From Gemmatimonadaceae bacterium (GTDB taxonomy: Bacteria > Gemmatimonadota > Gemmatimonadetes > Gemmatimonadales > Gemmatimonadaceae): DNA of 64,000 nt. The DNA lies in the NCBI GenBank assembly GCA_025928185.1, contig JAICKA010000002.1, forward strand, positions 124,001 to 188,000, in the 5' to 3' direction. The notes under the pieces were generated by a model that saw only the letters and a program-made list of their open reading frames with translations, was not told the origin of the DNA and did not search any database. Positions 42,437 through 52,742 of the stretch are shown here, one piece after another. Every line of letters begins with the position of its first letter. Within the stretch, counting starts at the first letter, position 1. A program made the translations under genes and the position numbers.

Positions 42437-42462
42437 CGCTGTGCGAAACCCCGACGATTCTC

Positions 42463-43101
42463 ATGCTTGCTACCGTAGATGCTCTCCTGCCGCTCAGCCT
42501 TCTCGAGGCGGTTCGTAATGTCGACACCCCAAGCGACCAGTTCGACGCGGAATACGTCGACGAGCTGCGCAACAAGCGGCTCGGCCTGAGCGAGACGATC
42601 TACGCACAGATCAAACGGCATAACGAAGCGGTCAAGCGCGGCCATCGGATCGGGCAAGACGAAGCCATCGCGCTCGCAAAGCTGATTGGCCGCCGCCCCG
42701 ATTCCGACGCCGTGTTCCGGGCCGCCGGCCGGTATCTCGCCCGCCAGGCGTACCACACGCTCTCGCCGCTCACGCGCCGCCTGATGCGGCTCATGCCCAC
42801 TGCGCTGGCTCGGCCGCTCGCCTACCGCCGCGCGAAGAAGATCGCCGGCCGGTATCTCAACGGCAACGTGCGCCGCGTCGGCAGCTTCCTCATGCTGGAA
42901 GTGCCGCGGTCGATCACGTTGGGCACGGCGCCGGCTGGTGCGGGGTGCTCGTACTACGAGGCGTCATTGCGCGAGCTGCTGCGGTTGCTCGTCGGCAGCA
43001 TCGGCGCCGTGGAGCACGTGCGCTGCGCTGGCCGCGGCGAGGGCAGTTGTGAATGGCGTGCCGACTGGCGGACGTTCGACCGCACGGCTGGCCTCGAGTA
43101 G
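42463..43101 (+). CDS. conserved hypothetical protein with V4R-like C-terminus
   Basis: 212 residues from the ATG at 42463 (MLATVDALLPLSLLEAV). Mainly helical. The C-terminal region SYYEASLRELLRLLVGSIGAVEHV followed by a Cys-x-G-x-G-x-C-type metal-like motif (RCAGRGEGSCEW) resembles the V4R (4-vinyl-reductase-like) small-molecule-binding fold seen in signalling proteins and TIGR02265-like proteins. No enzymatic role can be stated. The M24 gene follows after 4 bases. Confidence 0.62.
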   Translation: MLATVDALLPLSLLEAVRNVDTPSDQFDAEYVDELRNKRLGLSETIYAQIKRHNEAVKRGHRIGQDEAIALAKLIGRRPDSDAVFRAAGRYLARQAYHTLSPLTRRLMRLMPTALARPLAYRRAKKIAGRYLNGNVRRVGSFLMLEVPRSITLGTAPAGAGCSYYEASLRELLRLLVGSIGAVEHVRCAGRGEGSCEWRADWRTFDRTAGLE

Positions 43102-43105
43102 CGGC

Positions 43106-44287
43106 GTGCTGACACCGGAATCGCTCCCCGAATTTCAACGCGCCCTCCGCGAAGCGGGCGTCGACGGCTGGCTGCTGTACGACTTCCGCGGGCTCAATCC
43201 GATCGCCGGCAATCTGCTGCGGCTCGAAGGGATGGCCACGCGTCGCGTGTTCGGCTTCGTGCCGGCGCGTGGTACCCCGGTCGCGATCACCCACGCGATC
43301 GAGCAGAGCCCGTGGCGACACTGGCCGTCGGCGTGGACGCGCGAGATCTATTCGTCCTGGCGCAGCCTCGAGACGCTGGTCGCCAAGTACGTCGGCGGGA
43401 AGCGCGTCGCGATGGAATATTCGCCCGGCGACGCAGTGCCGTACGTCGACCGCATACCAGCCGGCGTGCTCGATCTGGTGCGCGCGGCCGGCGCCACGGT
43501 CGTGTCGTCCGGCGAGCTGGTGACGCGCTTCTACGCGCTGTGGACGCCGGAGCAGAGCAGGGAGCACGATCGCGCGGCGGAAATCGTGGCGCAGGTGGCG
43601 CGCGACGCACAGCGGCTGGCCGGTGAACGGGCCCACAGCCCGCAGCCGATGGCCGAGCACGAGTTGATGGGCTGGATTCTCGATCGGTTTCACGCCGCCG
43701 GGCTGGACACCGATCATGGGCCCGATGTCGCCGTTGGAGCGAACGCGGCGAACCCCCATTACGAGCCGTCCGCCGCGGCGCCGCGGCTGATCAAGGAGGG
43801 CGACATCCTCCTGATCGACCTCTGGGCGCGCGCGAAACACGATGGCATTTGGGCCGACCAGACCTGGATGGCGTCGGTCGGTGCGCCGTCGGACGAGTCC
43901 TTGAAGATCTGGAATGCCGTGCGCGACGCGCGCGATGCCGCGATCTCGCTCGTCACCTCCAAGGTTGCGGCGGGCCAGCCGCTGCGCGGCGGCGAGGTCG
44001 ACGATGCGGCGCGCGCGGTGATCGAGCAGCGGGGCTTTGGCCAGTACTTCACCCACCGCACCGGCCATTCGATCGACTCGCGCGACCTGCACGGCTCCGG
44101 TCCGCATCTGGACAACCTCGAGAGCCGCGAAGAACGCCAGTTGGTGACCGGCGTCGCGTTCTCGATCGAGCCAGGCATTTACATTCCCGGAAAGGTCGGC
44201 ATGCGGAGCGAGGTGAATGTCCATCTCACGGCTGGGCAGGCCGTGGTGACGCCGCGCGAGTATCAGCGCGAGTTGACGGTCGTTTAG
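43106..44287 (+). CDS. M24-family metallopeptidase (Xaa-Pro aminopeptidase-like)
   Basis: 393 residues, GTG at 43106; upstream in-frame sequence belongs to the previous gene. An N-terminal creatinase-like domain (1 to about 150) is followed by the pita-bread fold. The five ligands are seen: DLWARAKHDGIWAD (two Asp), HRTGHSID (His), SIEPGIY (Glu) and MRSEVNV (Glu). It probably removes N-terminal residues before proline. No signal peptide, so cytoplasmic. A GC-rich stretch without clear features (44288-44401) separates it from the lipoprotein gene. Confidence 0.88.
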   Translation: MLTPESLPEFQRALREAGVDGWLLYDFRGLNPIAGNLLRLEGMATRRVFGFVPARGTPVAITHAIEQSPWRHWPSAWTREIYSSWRSLETLVAKYVGGKRVAMEYSPGDAVPYVDRIPAGVLDLVRAAGATVVSSGELVTRFYALWTPEQSREHDRAAEIVAQVARDAQRLAGERAHSPQPMAEHELMGWILDRFHAAGLDTDHGPDVAVGANAANPHYEPSAAAPRLIKEGDILLIDLWARAKHDGIWADQTWMASVGAPSDESLKIWNAVRDARDAAISLVTSKVAAGQPLRGGEVDDAARAVIEQRGFGQYFTHRTGHSIDSRDLHGSGPHLDNLESREERQLVTGVAFSIEPGIYIPGKVGMRSEVNVHLTAGQAVVTPREYQRELTVV

Positions 44288-44401
44288 CGCGACGGCGGGT
44301 CGCCGCGCGGACGCGGTTCCTCCGCCGGCCAGAGCAGGAGTTTGGCGCGTCGTTTGCCCCCGTGGGCGGGCGTCCGCCTTCCTTCAACCGCAGCGAGACT
44401 C

Positions 44402-45259
44402 GTGATACGAACTGCCGCGTGGCTTCCCGCCGCTCTGCTCGCCATTGCCGCGCTGTCGGCATGCTCGAACGATGACGGGCCATCGCGCCATCGGTTCCAT
44501 CTGCCGTTTTCCAAAACCAACGACTCGGCCAGCGGCTCGATCGATCTCAGCACGAGCTCCTACACCCCGGGCAAGCTTGCCGCGGTGGGCTCGCTCTCCG
44601 GCACGATCAAGCTCGATGGGCCGCCGCCGCCGAGCACGATTCCGGTGCCGTTCGACCAGAACATCTGCGGCACCACGGCCGAGGCGCCGGTGAGCGCCAC
44701 GCCGAAAGGGCTGTCCAACGCCGTGGTCTGGATCGCCGACGTGAAGACGGGGAAGAATTTTCCGATCGAAAAGCGCACCGAGCTGTCCAGCGACGACTGT
44801 GCGCTCGATCCGCGCGTGCAGGCCGTGGTGGTCGGCACGACCGTCGACGTGTTCAACGACGACAAGTTGATCCACCGGCTCATCTTCACGCGGATGGGCA
44901 CTGCCGACACGCTCACCAAGATGCCGTTCTTCAATTCGGGGCAGGTCGTGGCGAGCGAGCGCCTTGCCAAGGAGCCCGGGCTGGTCGAAGTGCGGTGCGT
45001 GCAGCACCCGTGGACGCGCGGCTACATCGCCGTGTTCGACGAACCGTACTTCGCCGTCACGGACGACGACGGCAGCTTCACGATCGACTCGCTGCCGCCG
45101 GGCACGTACAAGATGATGGTTTGGCACGAAGGCGCGGCGAACCCGGTGGAGCAGCAAGTCCAGATCGCCGCCGGCGGCAAAGCCAATGTCGATTTGGCTA
45201 TTCGGGTGGGAGCGGCACGATCGTCACCCCCAGACTCCGCAGCTGGCGCTGCCAGGTGA
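44402..45259 (+). CDS. lipoprotein with cupredoxin-like / carboxypeptidase-regulatory-like domain
   Basis: 285 residues from the GTG at 44402; the TTG at 44342 would add an unlikely N-terminus. Signal peptide with lipobox LSAC. The mature part carries plastocyanin-like features: HRLIFTRMG, then CVQHPWTRGYIAVF with Cys and His in the spacing of a type I copper loop, and a Greek-key/regulatory-like DGSFTIDSLPPGTYKMMVWHE. Probably an outer- or inner-membrane-anchored redox or copper-binding protein; metal binding is inferred. Its 3' end overlaps the opposing zinc-ribbon ORF by 62 bases. Confidence 0.78.
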   Translation: MIRTAAWLPAALLAIAALSACSNDDGPSRHRFHLPFSKTNDSASGSIDLSTSSYTPGKLAAVGSLSGTIKLDGPPPPSTIPVPFDQNICGTTAEAPVSATPKGLSNAVVWIADVKTGKNFPIEKRTELSSDDCALDPRVQAVVVGTTVDVFNDDKLIHRLIFTRMGTADTLTKMPFFNSGQVVASERLAKEPGLVEVRCVQHPWTRGYIAVFDEPYFAVTDDDGSFTIDSLPPGTYKMMVWHEGAANPVEQQVQIAAGGKANVDLAIRVGAARSSPPDSAAGAAR

Positions 45260-45377
45260 TCTGACACCGCTGGCAGTGCCGTTCGGTCGTGACTCGCTTG
45301 TCCGGCCAGGTGCACTCGAACAACCGCATCTCCACGTCGGTGCGGCCGCACCCGGTACAGCGCGGCTTCATTTCCAT
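45198..45377 (-). CDS. small zinc-ribbon protein
   Basis: 59 residues, too short to be obvious. Two cysteine pairs, KPRCTGCGRTDVEMR and ERHCQRCQITWQ, spaced as a zinc ribbon, and a basic C-terminus. The ATG at 45377 lies 9 bases after the ABC exporter stop, so it would be the last gene of that operon. It overlaps the convergent lipoprotein gene by 62 bases. Both frames look protein-like, so an overlap is accepted but only with moderate confidence. Confidence 0.55.
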   Translation of the reverse strand: MEMKPRCTGCGRTDVEMRLFECTWPDKRVTTERHCQRCQITWQRQLRSLGVTIVPLPPE

Positions 45378-45386
45378 GTAAGCACG

Positions 45387-47224
45387 CTAGATCGGACGAG
45401 CGTAGTCGTCAATCGGCGGCGCCGAGCCGGCGTGCGCGATGGCATCGAGGTCGCCGCCCGCACGGTACAGCCGTGCATACAAGCCACCGAAGGCGAGCAG
45501 CTCCTCATGCGTGCCGGTTTCGACGATGCGGCCCCGCTCGAGGACGATCACGCGATCGGCACGACGCACGGTGCTCAGCCGGTGCGCGATGATCAGGGTC
45601 GAGCGGCCGCGCAGCAGATCCTCCATCGCCGCTTCCACCGCGCGCTCGCTCTCCGTGTCGAGGCTCGACGTCGCTTCGTCGAGCACGACCAGCGCCGGAT
45701 TCTTGAGGAACACGCGGGCGATCGCCAGACGCTGGCGCTGGCCGCCGGACAATTTCACGCCGCGCTCGCCGACCAGGGTATCGAAACCCTGCGGCAGCCG
45801 CTCGATGAATTCCAGCGCGTGCGCCGCGCGCGCCGCGGCGACGATCTCCGGCTCGGCCGGCGCCGGCCCGAGCTCCCGCGGCCGCGAATAGGCGATGTTC
45901 TCGCGCACGCTGCCGCTGAACAGCGCCGGCTCCTGCGGCACCATGCCGATCGCCCCGCGCAGATCGACGAATGAGAGATCTCTGATGTCCGTGCCGTCGA
46001 GCGTGATGCGGCCGGCCGTCACGTCCCAGAAGCGCGGCAGGAGCGAGGCGATCGTCGTCTTGCCGGCACCCGACGGGCCGACGAGCGCCACGACCTCGCC
46101 CGGGCCGATCTCGAGATCGACGTCGATCAGGACTTCCGGCAGCTCTGGCGCGTAGCGGAAGCGCACGGACTCGAACGCCACGCTGCCGCGCACCGGCTTT
46201 GCCAGCGGACGCGGATGCTCCGGCTCGGCGACCGTCGGCCGCACGTCGAGCAGCTCGAACACGCGCGTCGCCGCGCCGAGCGCTTCCTGGTAGCTGCCGA
46301 ACAGCGACGCCAGCGAGCCGACGGCCGCGGCCACGGTGATCGCATAGAGCAGGAACGAGACGAGCGCGCCCGGCGTGAGCTGGCCGTCGAGCACGAGCTG
46401 GCCGCCTTCCCAGAGCACGGCGACGACGCCGCCGAAGGCGATGAAACCCACGAGCCCGAAGAAGATCGCGCGGATCTTTGCGCGATCGACCGCCGCGTCG
46501 ACGACGTCGGCGAGTTGCTCGCCATATCGCCGCGTTTCGGCTGCCTCGCGATGGAAGCTCTGCACCGTGCGGATCTGCGAGAACGCTTCGTCGGCGGTGC
46601 CCATCGCGTGCGCGACGCGATCCTGCACGCCGGTACTGGCGCGCCGCAGCTTGCGCCCGAACAGGAACGCCGCGCCGACGACCACCGGCACCACCGCGAG
46701 CGTCGTCACGGTGAGCCGCGTGTGCGTCAGCGTGAGCAGCACCAGGCCGCCGATGAGGAACAGCGACTGGCGCGACATCTCGGAGATCCACGTGCTCATC
46801 AGCGACTGGAGCACGGCGAGATCCGCGGAGAGTCGGCTCGTCAGCTCGCCGGAGCGCCGCTCGGTGAAGAACCCAGGTGAGAGGCGCACGAGGTGCGCGA
46901 ACACGTCCTCGCGCAGCGCCGCCACCACGCGCTCGGTCGTCGATGTCAGCAGGTAGACCTGCACGAAGTTCATCACGCCCTGCAACGCGAACAGCGCGAT
47001 GAGCGCGATCGCGATGCGATTCAGCAGCCCGCGATCGTGATGCTCGAATGCGGCATCGAGCAGCTCGCGCACCACCTGCGGAAACGCCAATCCGACCGCG
47101 GCCGCGACGACGAGGCAGATCGCCGAGACGATCAAGCGCCCGCGATATGGACGCAATCGCGGCAGCAGACGGCCCAGCGGCTTCGGAGATTTGAGGCGCC
47201 GCGTGCGCTCAGCGGCGGGCGCGG

Positions 47225-47228
<4 letters not shown>
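45387..47228 (-). CDS. ABC-type exporter, fused membrane and ATPase domains
   Basis: 613 residues, GTG overlapping the ctaB stop (GTGA). Six membrane helices (about 30-330) precede the ATPase: Walker A GPSGAGKTT (about 410), signature LSGGQRQR, Walker B ALVVLDEATSSLD and H-loop IIAHRLST. MsbA/MdlB-like half-transporter length, presumably a homodimer. Exported substrate unknown; a lipid or peptide is typical. Co-transcribed with haem O/A synthases, which may only reflect operon growth. Confidence 0.9.
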
Positions 47229-48114
<886 letters not shown>

Positions 48115-48118
<4 letters not shown>

Positions 48119-49158
48119 AGGTCCGCTCCGCGCGCGACGATCACGGCCATCGTGTGCGCACTCGGCGCGGGAGCCGGAACTCCGCACGGTGCCCCTGGCG
48201 TCGCCGGAACTGCCGGTGCGGTCGCGGGAATCTCCGCCGGCACCGGTTGGTTCTTCGCGGCGCGGTGAGCCAGATAGGCGAGCGAGAAGCAGCTCAGCCA
48301 GATTCCCACGCCGGTGGCTTCGTGCAGCGAGCGCAGCACCGGCGGCAAATGGAGCAGAATCATCGACGACGCGACCGCCAGTTGCAGGAACACGAGGCCG
48401 AGCGCGATGTCCGCCGCCCTGATCACGATCGGCGCTTCGCGCTCGCGGCGGCGGTGCACGAGAATAACCATCGCGATGAGATGGAGTACCAGGAACAGCG
48501 CGATCGTGCGATGCGTCATCTGCACATAAATGAATGCGCGCTCGACGTTCGGATTCGGTCCGCACATCGGGATGGTCGTGCAGCCGACCGCGGCGCCCGG
48601 CAACTTGGCCGTGAGTCCGCCGAACGCGACGGCGAAGATCGCGAGGATCGCCGCGCCGCGCGCCGAGCGGAACGTGCGCCGCGATCCATGCTGCACCGCC
48701 GCGCTTGCGCCGCCGAATGTGCCGGCGCGAATCGCCGTAACAGCAACCATGGCCAGGAGCGTCATGGCGACCAGCCAGTGGGCAACGGTTGCCCATGGCG
48801 CGTTGCCTTCCTTCACGGTGAGTCCGCCGAGCGCGGCGGCGAAGAACACGACGCCGACGGCGCCGACGGCGGAACGCAGCGGCCCGCCGCGGCCGGCAAC
48901 CCCCGGCTCCCGGCGATGCCGGTACGCCACGAAGGCGAGCGATACGACGGTGAGCGTAAGGATCGACGCGAGATAGCGATGGCAGACCTCGATGATGAGG
49001 TCGGGCCGGCTGAACGGCGGAAACCAGTAGCCGTAGCACTTCGGCCAGTTGTTGCCGCAACCCATGCCGGATCCGGAAATCCGGACGATGGCGCCAAACA
49101 CGAGATGCGTGCACGCGACGACGAGCGCCGCGATCGCGAGACGGCGAACGGCCTTCAT
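48115..49158 (-). CDS. ctaA: haem A synthase
   Basis: 347 residues from the ATG at 49158, overlapping the upstream stop (ATGA). Eight helices; the haem-ligand His residues are in EVCHRYLAS, VAHWLVAMT, MTHRTIALF and SLHEATGV. A Cys pair in MGCGNNWPKCYG is as in many bacterial CtaA. It oxidises haem O to haem A. The Pro/Ala-rich C-terminal tail (about 310-340) is an addition to the usual length. Confidence 0.93.
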
Positions 49159-49430
49159 GACCGCACGCCCATCACCTGCGCGGTGATGTGGAATTCGTGC
49201 ATCGCGCGCCAGGTGAACAAGAACAGCACGATGAGCGCGATTCCCGGCAGCACGGCCCACGCGAGCTCGGCCGCGCGGCGCGCCGGCGAGCGCGGCGCCG
49301 CGACGTCGCTCACGGCACTGGCGGCGCTTCGGGACTGCGAAATGATGACGGATCGGATGATCGCCAATTGGGCGACCGAACAACACGCGACGGCGATCCA
49401 GAAGATCGCGTCAGCGGAGGAGGCAGGCAT
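49155..49430 (-). CDS. small membrane protein resembling the TM hairpin of oxidase subunit II
   Basis: 91 residues. Two hydrophobic segments; the second, with RAAELAWAVLPGIALIVLFLFTWRAMHEF, matches the pattern of the second helix of CoxB (E-x-x-W-T-x-x-P). No CuA domain follows. It may be an accessory subunit or a partial subunit II. Start ATG at 49430; a GA/CT-rich repeat lies upstream. ATGA-coupled to ctaA. Confidence 0.6.
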   Translation of the reverse strand: MPASSADAIFWIAVACCSVAQLAIIRSVIISQSRSAASAVSDVAAPRSPARRAAELAWAVLPGIALIVLFLFTWRAMHEFHITAQVMGVRS

Positions 49431-49462
49431 GGCTGATTCGGCTCGAGGAACGGTTTGAAAGA

Positions 49463-49626
49463 TAGAGGGGAGAGCGGAGAGAGGAGAGGGGAGGAAACGG
49501 CCAAGTAGCGAGTTGCGAGAGAATAGAGGACAGAATGTCCGGCAGCGTCTGTTCTCTCGCCACTCTTATCTGGCAACTCGGTCGTTCTCTCCTCTCTCCT
49601 CTCTCCTCTCTCCTTTCTCCTCTCTC
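49463..49626. repeat. GA-rich/CT-rich inverted repeat
   Basis: A GAGAGGGGAGAG-type arm (about 49463-49495) faces a CTCCTCTCTCCTCTC-type arm (about 49585-49626); inside lies a second complementary pair around GCGAGTTGC (49509) and GGCAACTCG (49572). It fills the space between the small membrane protein and the HbpS-like gene. Confidence 0.65.
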
Positions 49627-49628
49627 AA

Positions 49629-50387
49629 TCAATATCCCGCCGCCGGGGCCTCGTCGCCGATTCGCTGGCCGTTGCGCCACGTGTTCGGACACAGCGGATG
49701 CGTGTAGATCGATGGACGATCGACCTTCGAGTATTGAATGTCGTCGGCTGCCGGACCGCCTTTCGGATCGAGGCCAGCCATGTGCCGCACGCGCTTGGCG
49801 ATCTCGTGATCGGCGCAGGGCGTGTCGCCGCTCACGCCGAGTCCGCCGACGATGTGCGTGCCCTTGTACAGCGGTACGCCCCCGCCGAATGCGATCGCGC
49901 CGCCGCAGATCTTCGTGTCCGACTTCGGGTCGAGGCAGGCCGGATTGAACGGCTCCGGCTGACTCACGCCCCACAGCGAGTGGCCGGGCTGGGTCATCGT
50001 GTACAGCCGCGCGGTCGACATCGCCGCGGTGTCGGTGCTGAATCCATTCGCCGTGAACGCCTTCGCCATCGCGATCGTCCGGCTGCCCGGCCAGTAGCCG
50101 CCCGTCGAATCACTCGGCGGCACCACCTCGCAGATCTCGCCTTTTCGGTTCACGATCGCGCCCCATTCGGCGCGGCCGTGAAACAGACCGCCCGCTTCGC
50201 CGGAATCCGGCGCCGTGCGCAGATACCTGGCCAGATCGTCGGCGCCCGGCAGCACCGAGCAGTCCGCCGCCGCGACGGCCTTGGGCTCGTTTGCGTTCGC
50301 CGTGTCATGCGTGCCGCCGCTCGTTCCCGATCCGCCGCACGCAGCAAGACCCGCGGCGAGCGCGGCACCAATCGCAATTCCCTTCAT
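49629..50387 (-). CDS. GlcG/HbpS-family lipoprotein (haem-binding-protein-like)
   Basis: 252 residues from the ATG at 50387, fixed by GGGAGGAG upstream and a lipoprotein signal with LAAC. The GlcG/HbpS fold is visible in AFGGGVPLYKGTHIVGGLGVSGDTP followed by the ADHEIAKRV helix. The family binds haem or small cofactors; DH-cluster copies often accompany alcohol dehydrogenases. Located next to coxB in the respiratory operon. Cofactor unknown. Confidence 0.8.
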   Translation of the reverse strand: MKGIAIGAALAAGLAACGGSGTSGGTHDTANANEPKAVAAADCSVLPGADDLARYLRTAPDSGEAGGLFHGRAEWGAIVNRKGEICEVVPPSDSTGGYWPGSRTIAMAKAFTANGFSTDTAAMSTARLYTMTQPGHSLWGVSQPEPFNPACLDPKSDTKICGGAIAFGGGVPLYKGTHIVGGLGVSGDTPCADHEIAKRVRHMAGLDPKGGPAADDIQYSKVDRPSIYTHPLCPNTWRNGQRIGDEAPAAGY

Positions 50388-50412
50388 CGCAGCTCCTCCC
50401 TTGCAGGCGTGA

Positions 50413-51456
50413 TCATTTGAGACTCGCGACGTACGCCGCGACGGCGCGGAGTTGCGGCCCCGTGTAGGCACTCAGCGTGGGCATCTTCGCGCCGGGTTTG
50501 ATCGCCTGCGCGTTCGCGATCCAGCCCTCGAGATTGCCCAGCGTGTTCGGCAGCGTGCCCGCGGCAATCGTCAAACGGCTGCCGACGTGCGTCAGATCCG
50601 GCGCCACCTGGCCGTTGGCCGCCGTGCCGCGCACGGTGTGACACATCGCGCACGGACCGCCAACGAACAGTTGCTCGCCCGCGGCCACGGCCGGCGCGGC
50701 CGGTTGTGCGTCCGCGAGCTGCTGCGCCGCCCACTGCTTGAACGTCGTCGTGTCGTCGACGATGACGCGAATGCCCATGTGCGCGTGCTGCTGTCCGCAG
50801 AATTCGGCGCACGTGCCGGCGAACACGCCGGTGCGTTCGGGCAGGATGCGCAGCTCGTTGGTGTCGCCCGGAATGAGATCGAGCTTTCCCTGCAGCTGCG
50901 GCACCCAGAAGCTGTGAATCACGTCGGCGGTGGTGAGCACCAGGCGCGCCGGACGACCGAGCGGGATGTGGATCTCGTTCGCCGTACGGAAATGCTGGCT
51001 CACATTCGGAAACTCATATTCGACGTCCCACCACCATTGGTGGCCGGTGACGTGGATCGTGACGACGGGCGGCGGCTCGGGGTAGCGGCCCATGGCCGCC
51101 ATGCCGACCACGAACACCGCGAGCAGCACGATGCCCGGCATCACCGCGCCGCCCCACACGATCCAGCCGACGCCGCGCTCGCTCAGGTCGACGTCCGCCG
51201 GATTGCGTTCGCGATTGCGCCGCACACCGAACGCGTAGAGCAGCATCACCCCGATGAACACAATCGCCGACAGGATGATCATGAACCAGGCGAGATACGA
51301 CACGCTCCGAGCCGAGTCGCTGGCGCGCGAAAAGATCGAGAGCGGCGCATCGCACCCGGCGACGGCGAGCAGCACCGCGGCGGGCACGAGCGCGGCGACG
51401 CGACGCCTCGCGCCTCCCTGATGGCGCGCGCGATCAGCGCGGTGGATCCGGCTCAT
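50413..51456 (-). CDS. coxB: cytochrome c oxidase subunit II with C-terminal cytochrome c domain
   Basis: 347 residues. Two membrane helices (about 55-75 and 95-120) precede the cupredoxin domain with the CuA motif CAEFCGQQHAHM and the upstream aromatic GHQWWWDVEYEF. A cytochrome c domain follows (CAMCH near 275), the caa3-type arrangement. It takes electrons from soluble or lipoprotein cytochromes. Overlaps the next upstream cytochrome gene by 23 bases. Confidence 0.95.
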   Translation of the reverse strand: MSRIHRADRARHQGGARRRVAALVPAAVLLAVAGCDAPLSIFSRASDSARSVSYLAWFMIILSAIVFIGVMLLYAFGVRRNRERNPADVDLSERGVGWIVWGGAVMPGIVLLAVFVVGMAAMGRYPEPPPVVTIHVTGHQWWWDVEYEFPNVSQHFRTANEIHIPLGRPARLVLTTADVIHSFWVPQLQGKLDLIPGDTNELRILPERTGVFAGTCAEFCGQQHAHMGIRVIVDDTTTFKQWAAQQLADAQPAAPAVAAGEQLFVGGPCAMCHTVRGTAANGQVAPDLTHVGSRLTIAAGTLPNTLGNLEGWIANAQAIKPGAKMPTLSAYTGPQLRAVAAYVASLK

Positions 51457-51883
51457 CGGGCGTCCTCAGGGATTTGATGTACGTCACGATCTTCCAGATG
51501 TCGCCCTCCGGCAGCTTGGAGCCCCATGCCGGCATGCCGTGCTGGCGTCCTTCGGTGATCGACGCGAAGATCGAGGCCTCGTCGCCGCCGTAGTACCAGA
51601 GCGAATCGCGGAGGCTCGGGCCCATGCCGCCGCCGGCGTGATCGCCGTGACAGCCAGCGCAGTTGTACCACACGAACAGCCGCCGGCCGTCGGCCAGCAC
51701 GCTCTTGTCGCCGTGATACGGATTCTGCACCTGGTAGAACGTGCGGTCGGGCCCGGGCTGCGGGCCGACGAAGTACGCGTTCGGGGGCGGCGTCGCCGCC
51801 GAGGCGACCGAGGTGTTGTCGCCGTTGCACGCCGCCATCGCGGCCACCGCCGCGGCCAGGGCCGTCAGAATCAGAGCTCTCAT
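51434..51883 (-). CDS. secreted c-type cytochrome (lipoprotein)
   Basis: 149 residues from the ATG at 51883, with GAGGA upstream. Signal peptide with lipobox (MAACNG). One haem c site CAGCH and an axial Met in QHGMPAWGSKLP. It is a membrane-anchored electron carrier. Position between the PQQ-dehydrogenase partner and coxB suggests electron transfer to the oxidase. Confidence 0.88.
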   Translation of the reverse strand: MRALILTALAAAVAAMAACNGDNTSVASAATPPPNAYFVGPQPGPDRTFYQVQNPYHGDKSVLADGRRLFVWYNCAGCHGDHAGGGMGPSLRDSLWYYGGDEASIFASITEGRQHGMPAWGSKLPEGDIWKIVTYIKSLRTPDEPDPPR

Positions 51884-51893
51884 AAGCAAATCC

Positions 51894-52742
51894 TCATCGC
51901 GGCGTTTCTCCGGCCCGCGGTACGCCGTACTCGTCCAGGATGCGCCGGATGTCCGCGGCGTGCCGCACCAGCTCCGTGTCGAGCATCGCGCGGCGCGTGG
52001 TGTCGCCATGCCGAACGCCCATCGCGATCGGAAACACGAATGGCAGGAACGGCGTGTCGATGCTTGGCGACACCGGTGTGATGGTGAGCGGCACGGGCGA
52101 GCGCGCCGCGTAGTAGCCCGCGAGCGGTCCCCACGCCACCGCGACATCCACGTCGTCGCGCTCCACGGCCGTGATCAGATCGCTCGGCGGACTGCTCGTG
52201 CTGTAGTCGCCGTAGATCATGAACGGCACGATCCGGGCGGTGAGGCCGCGGCGCATCAGCGCCGTCGCGGCGGGCGAGTTCTCGTAGTCCTCGCCCATCA
52301 TGTGAATGCCGACGCGCAGGCGGCGCAGCGCGGGATCGTCGAACGAACGAATGCCGAGGTGGCGATCGGCACGCGTGACGAAGACGTACGTCGACTGATA
52401 GTACGGCGTCGTCGGGAGCACCAGGTCGTAGCTCGTCGGCACGCCCATGACGACATCGCAGTCGCCCTCCTTGAGCGTATTGCGAATGAAGCCGCGGCGC
52501 TGCGGGCGCCAATCGTACTCGAGCGGCACGTGCAGATCGGCCGCGATCAGCGACGCGATGCGATTCTCGAAGCCCTGCTCGCTGTCGTTGGAGAAGGGCA
52601 TGTTGTTGGGATCGGCGCACACGCGGAGCGGCGCGTGCCAGACGTCGCCCGTCGTGTACGTGCGCGCCGCGATGGTGCCGGCCACGCCGAGCACCGCCGC
52701 GATCGCGATCCCACCGGCGATTCGCCTAGAAGCCGAAGACAT
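51894..52742 (-). CDS. substrate-binding-protein-like partner of a quinoprotein dehydrogenase (XoxJ/MoxJ-like)
   Basis: 282 residues; the ATG overlaps the dehydrogenase gene by 17 bases. After a signal/anchor segment, LRVCADPNNMPFSNDSEQGFENR is the hallmark of the extracytoplasmic binding-protein-3 fold used in quinoprotein-associated proteins. The gene is directly downstream of a PQQ dehydrogenase in the same operon. XoxJ-like proteins are proposed to mature or activate the dehydrogenase. Role inferred from family and position. Confidence 0.85.
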   Translation of the reverse strand: MSSASRRIAGGIAIAAVLGVAGTIAARTYTTGDVWHAPLRVCADPNNMPFSNDSEQGFENRIASLIAADLHVPLEYDWRPQRRGFIRNTLKEGDCDVVMGVPTSYDLVLPTTPYYQSTYVFVTRADRHLGIRSFDDPALRRLRVGIHMMGEDYENSPAATALMRRGLTARIVPFMIYGDYSTSSPPSDLITAVERDDVDVAVAWGPLAGYYAARSPVPLTITPVSPSIDTPFLPFVFPIAMGVRHGDTTRRAMLDTELVRHAADIRRILDEYGVPRAGETPR

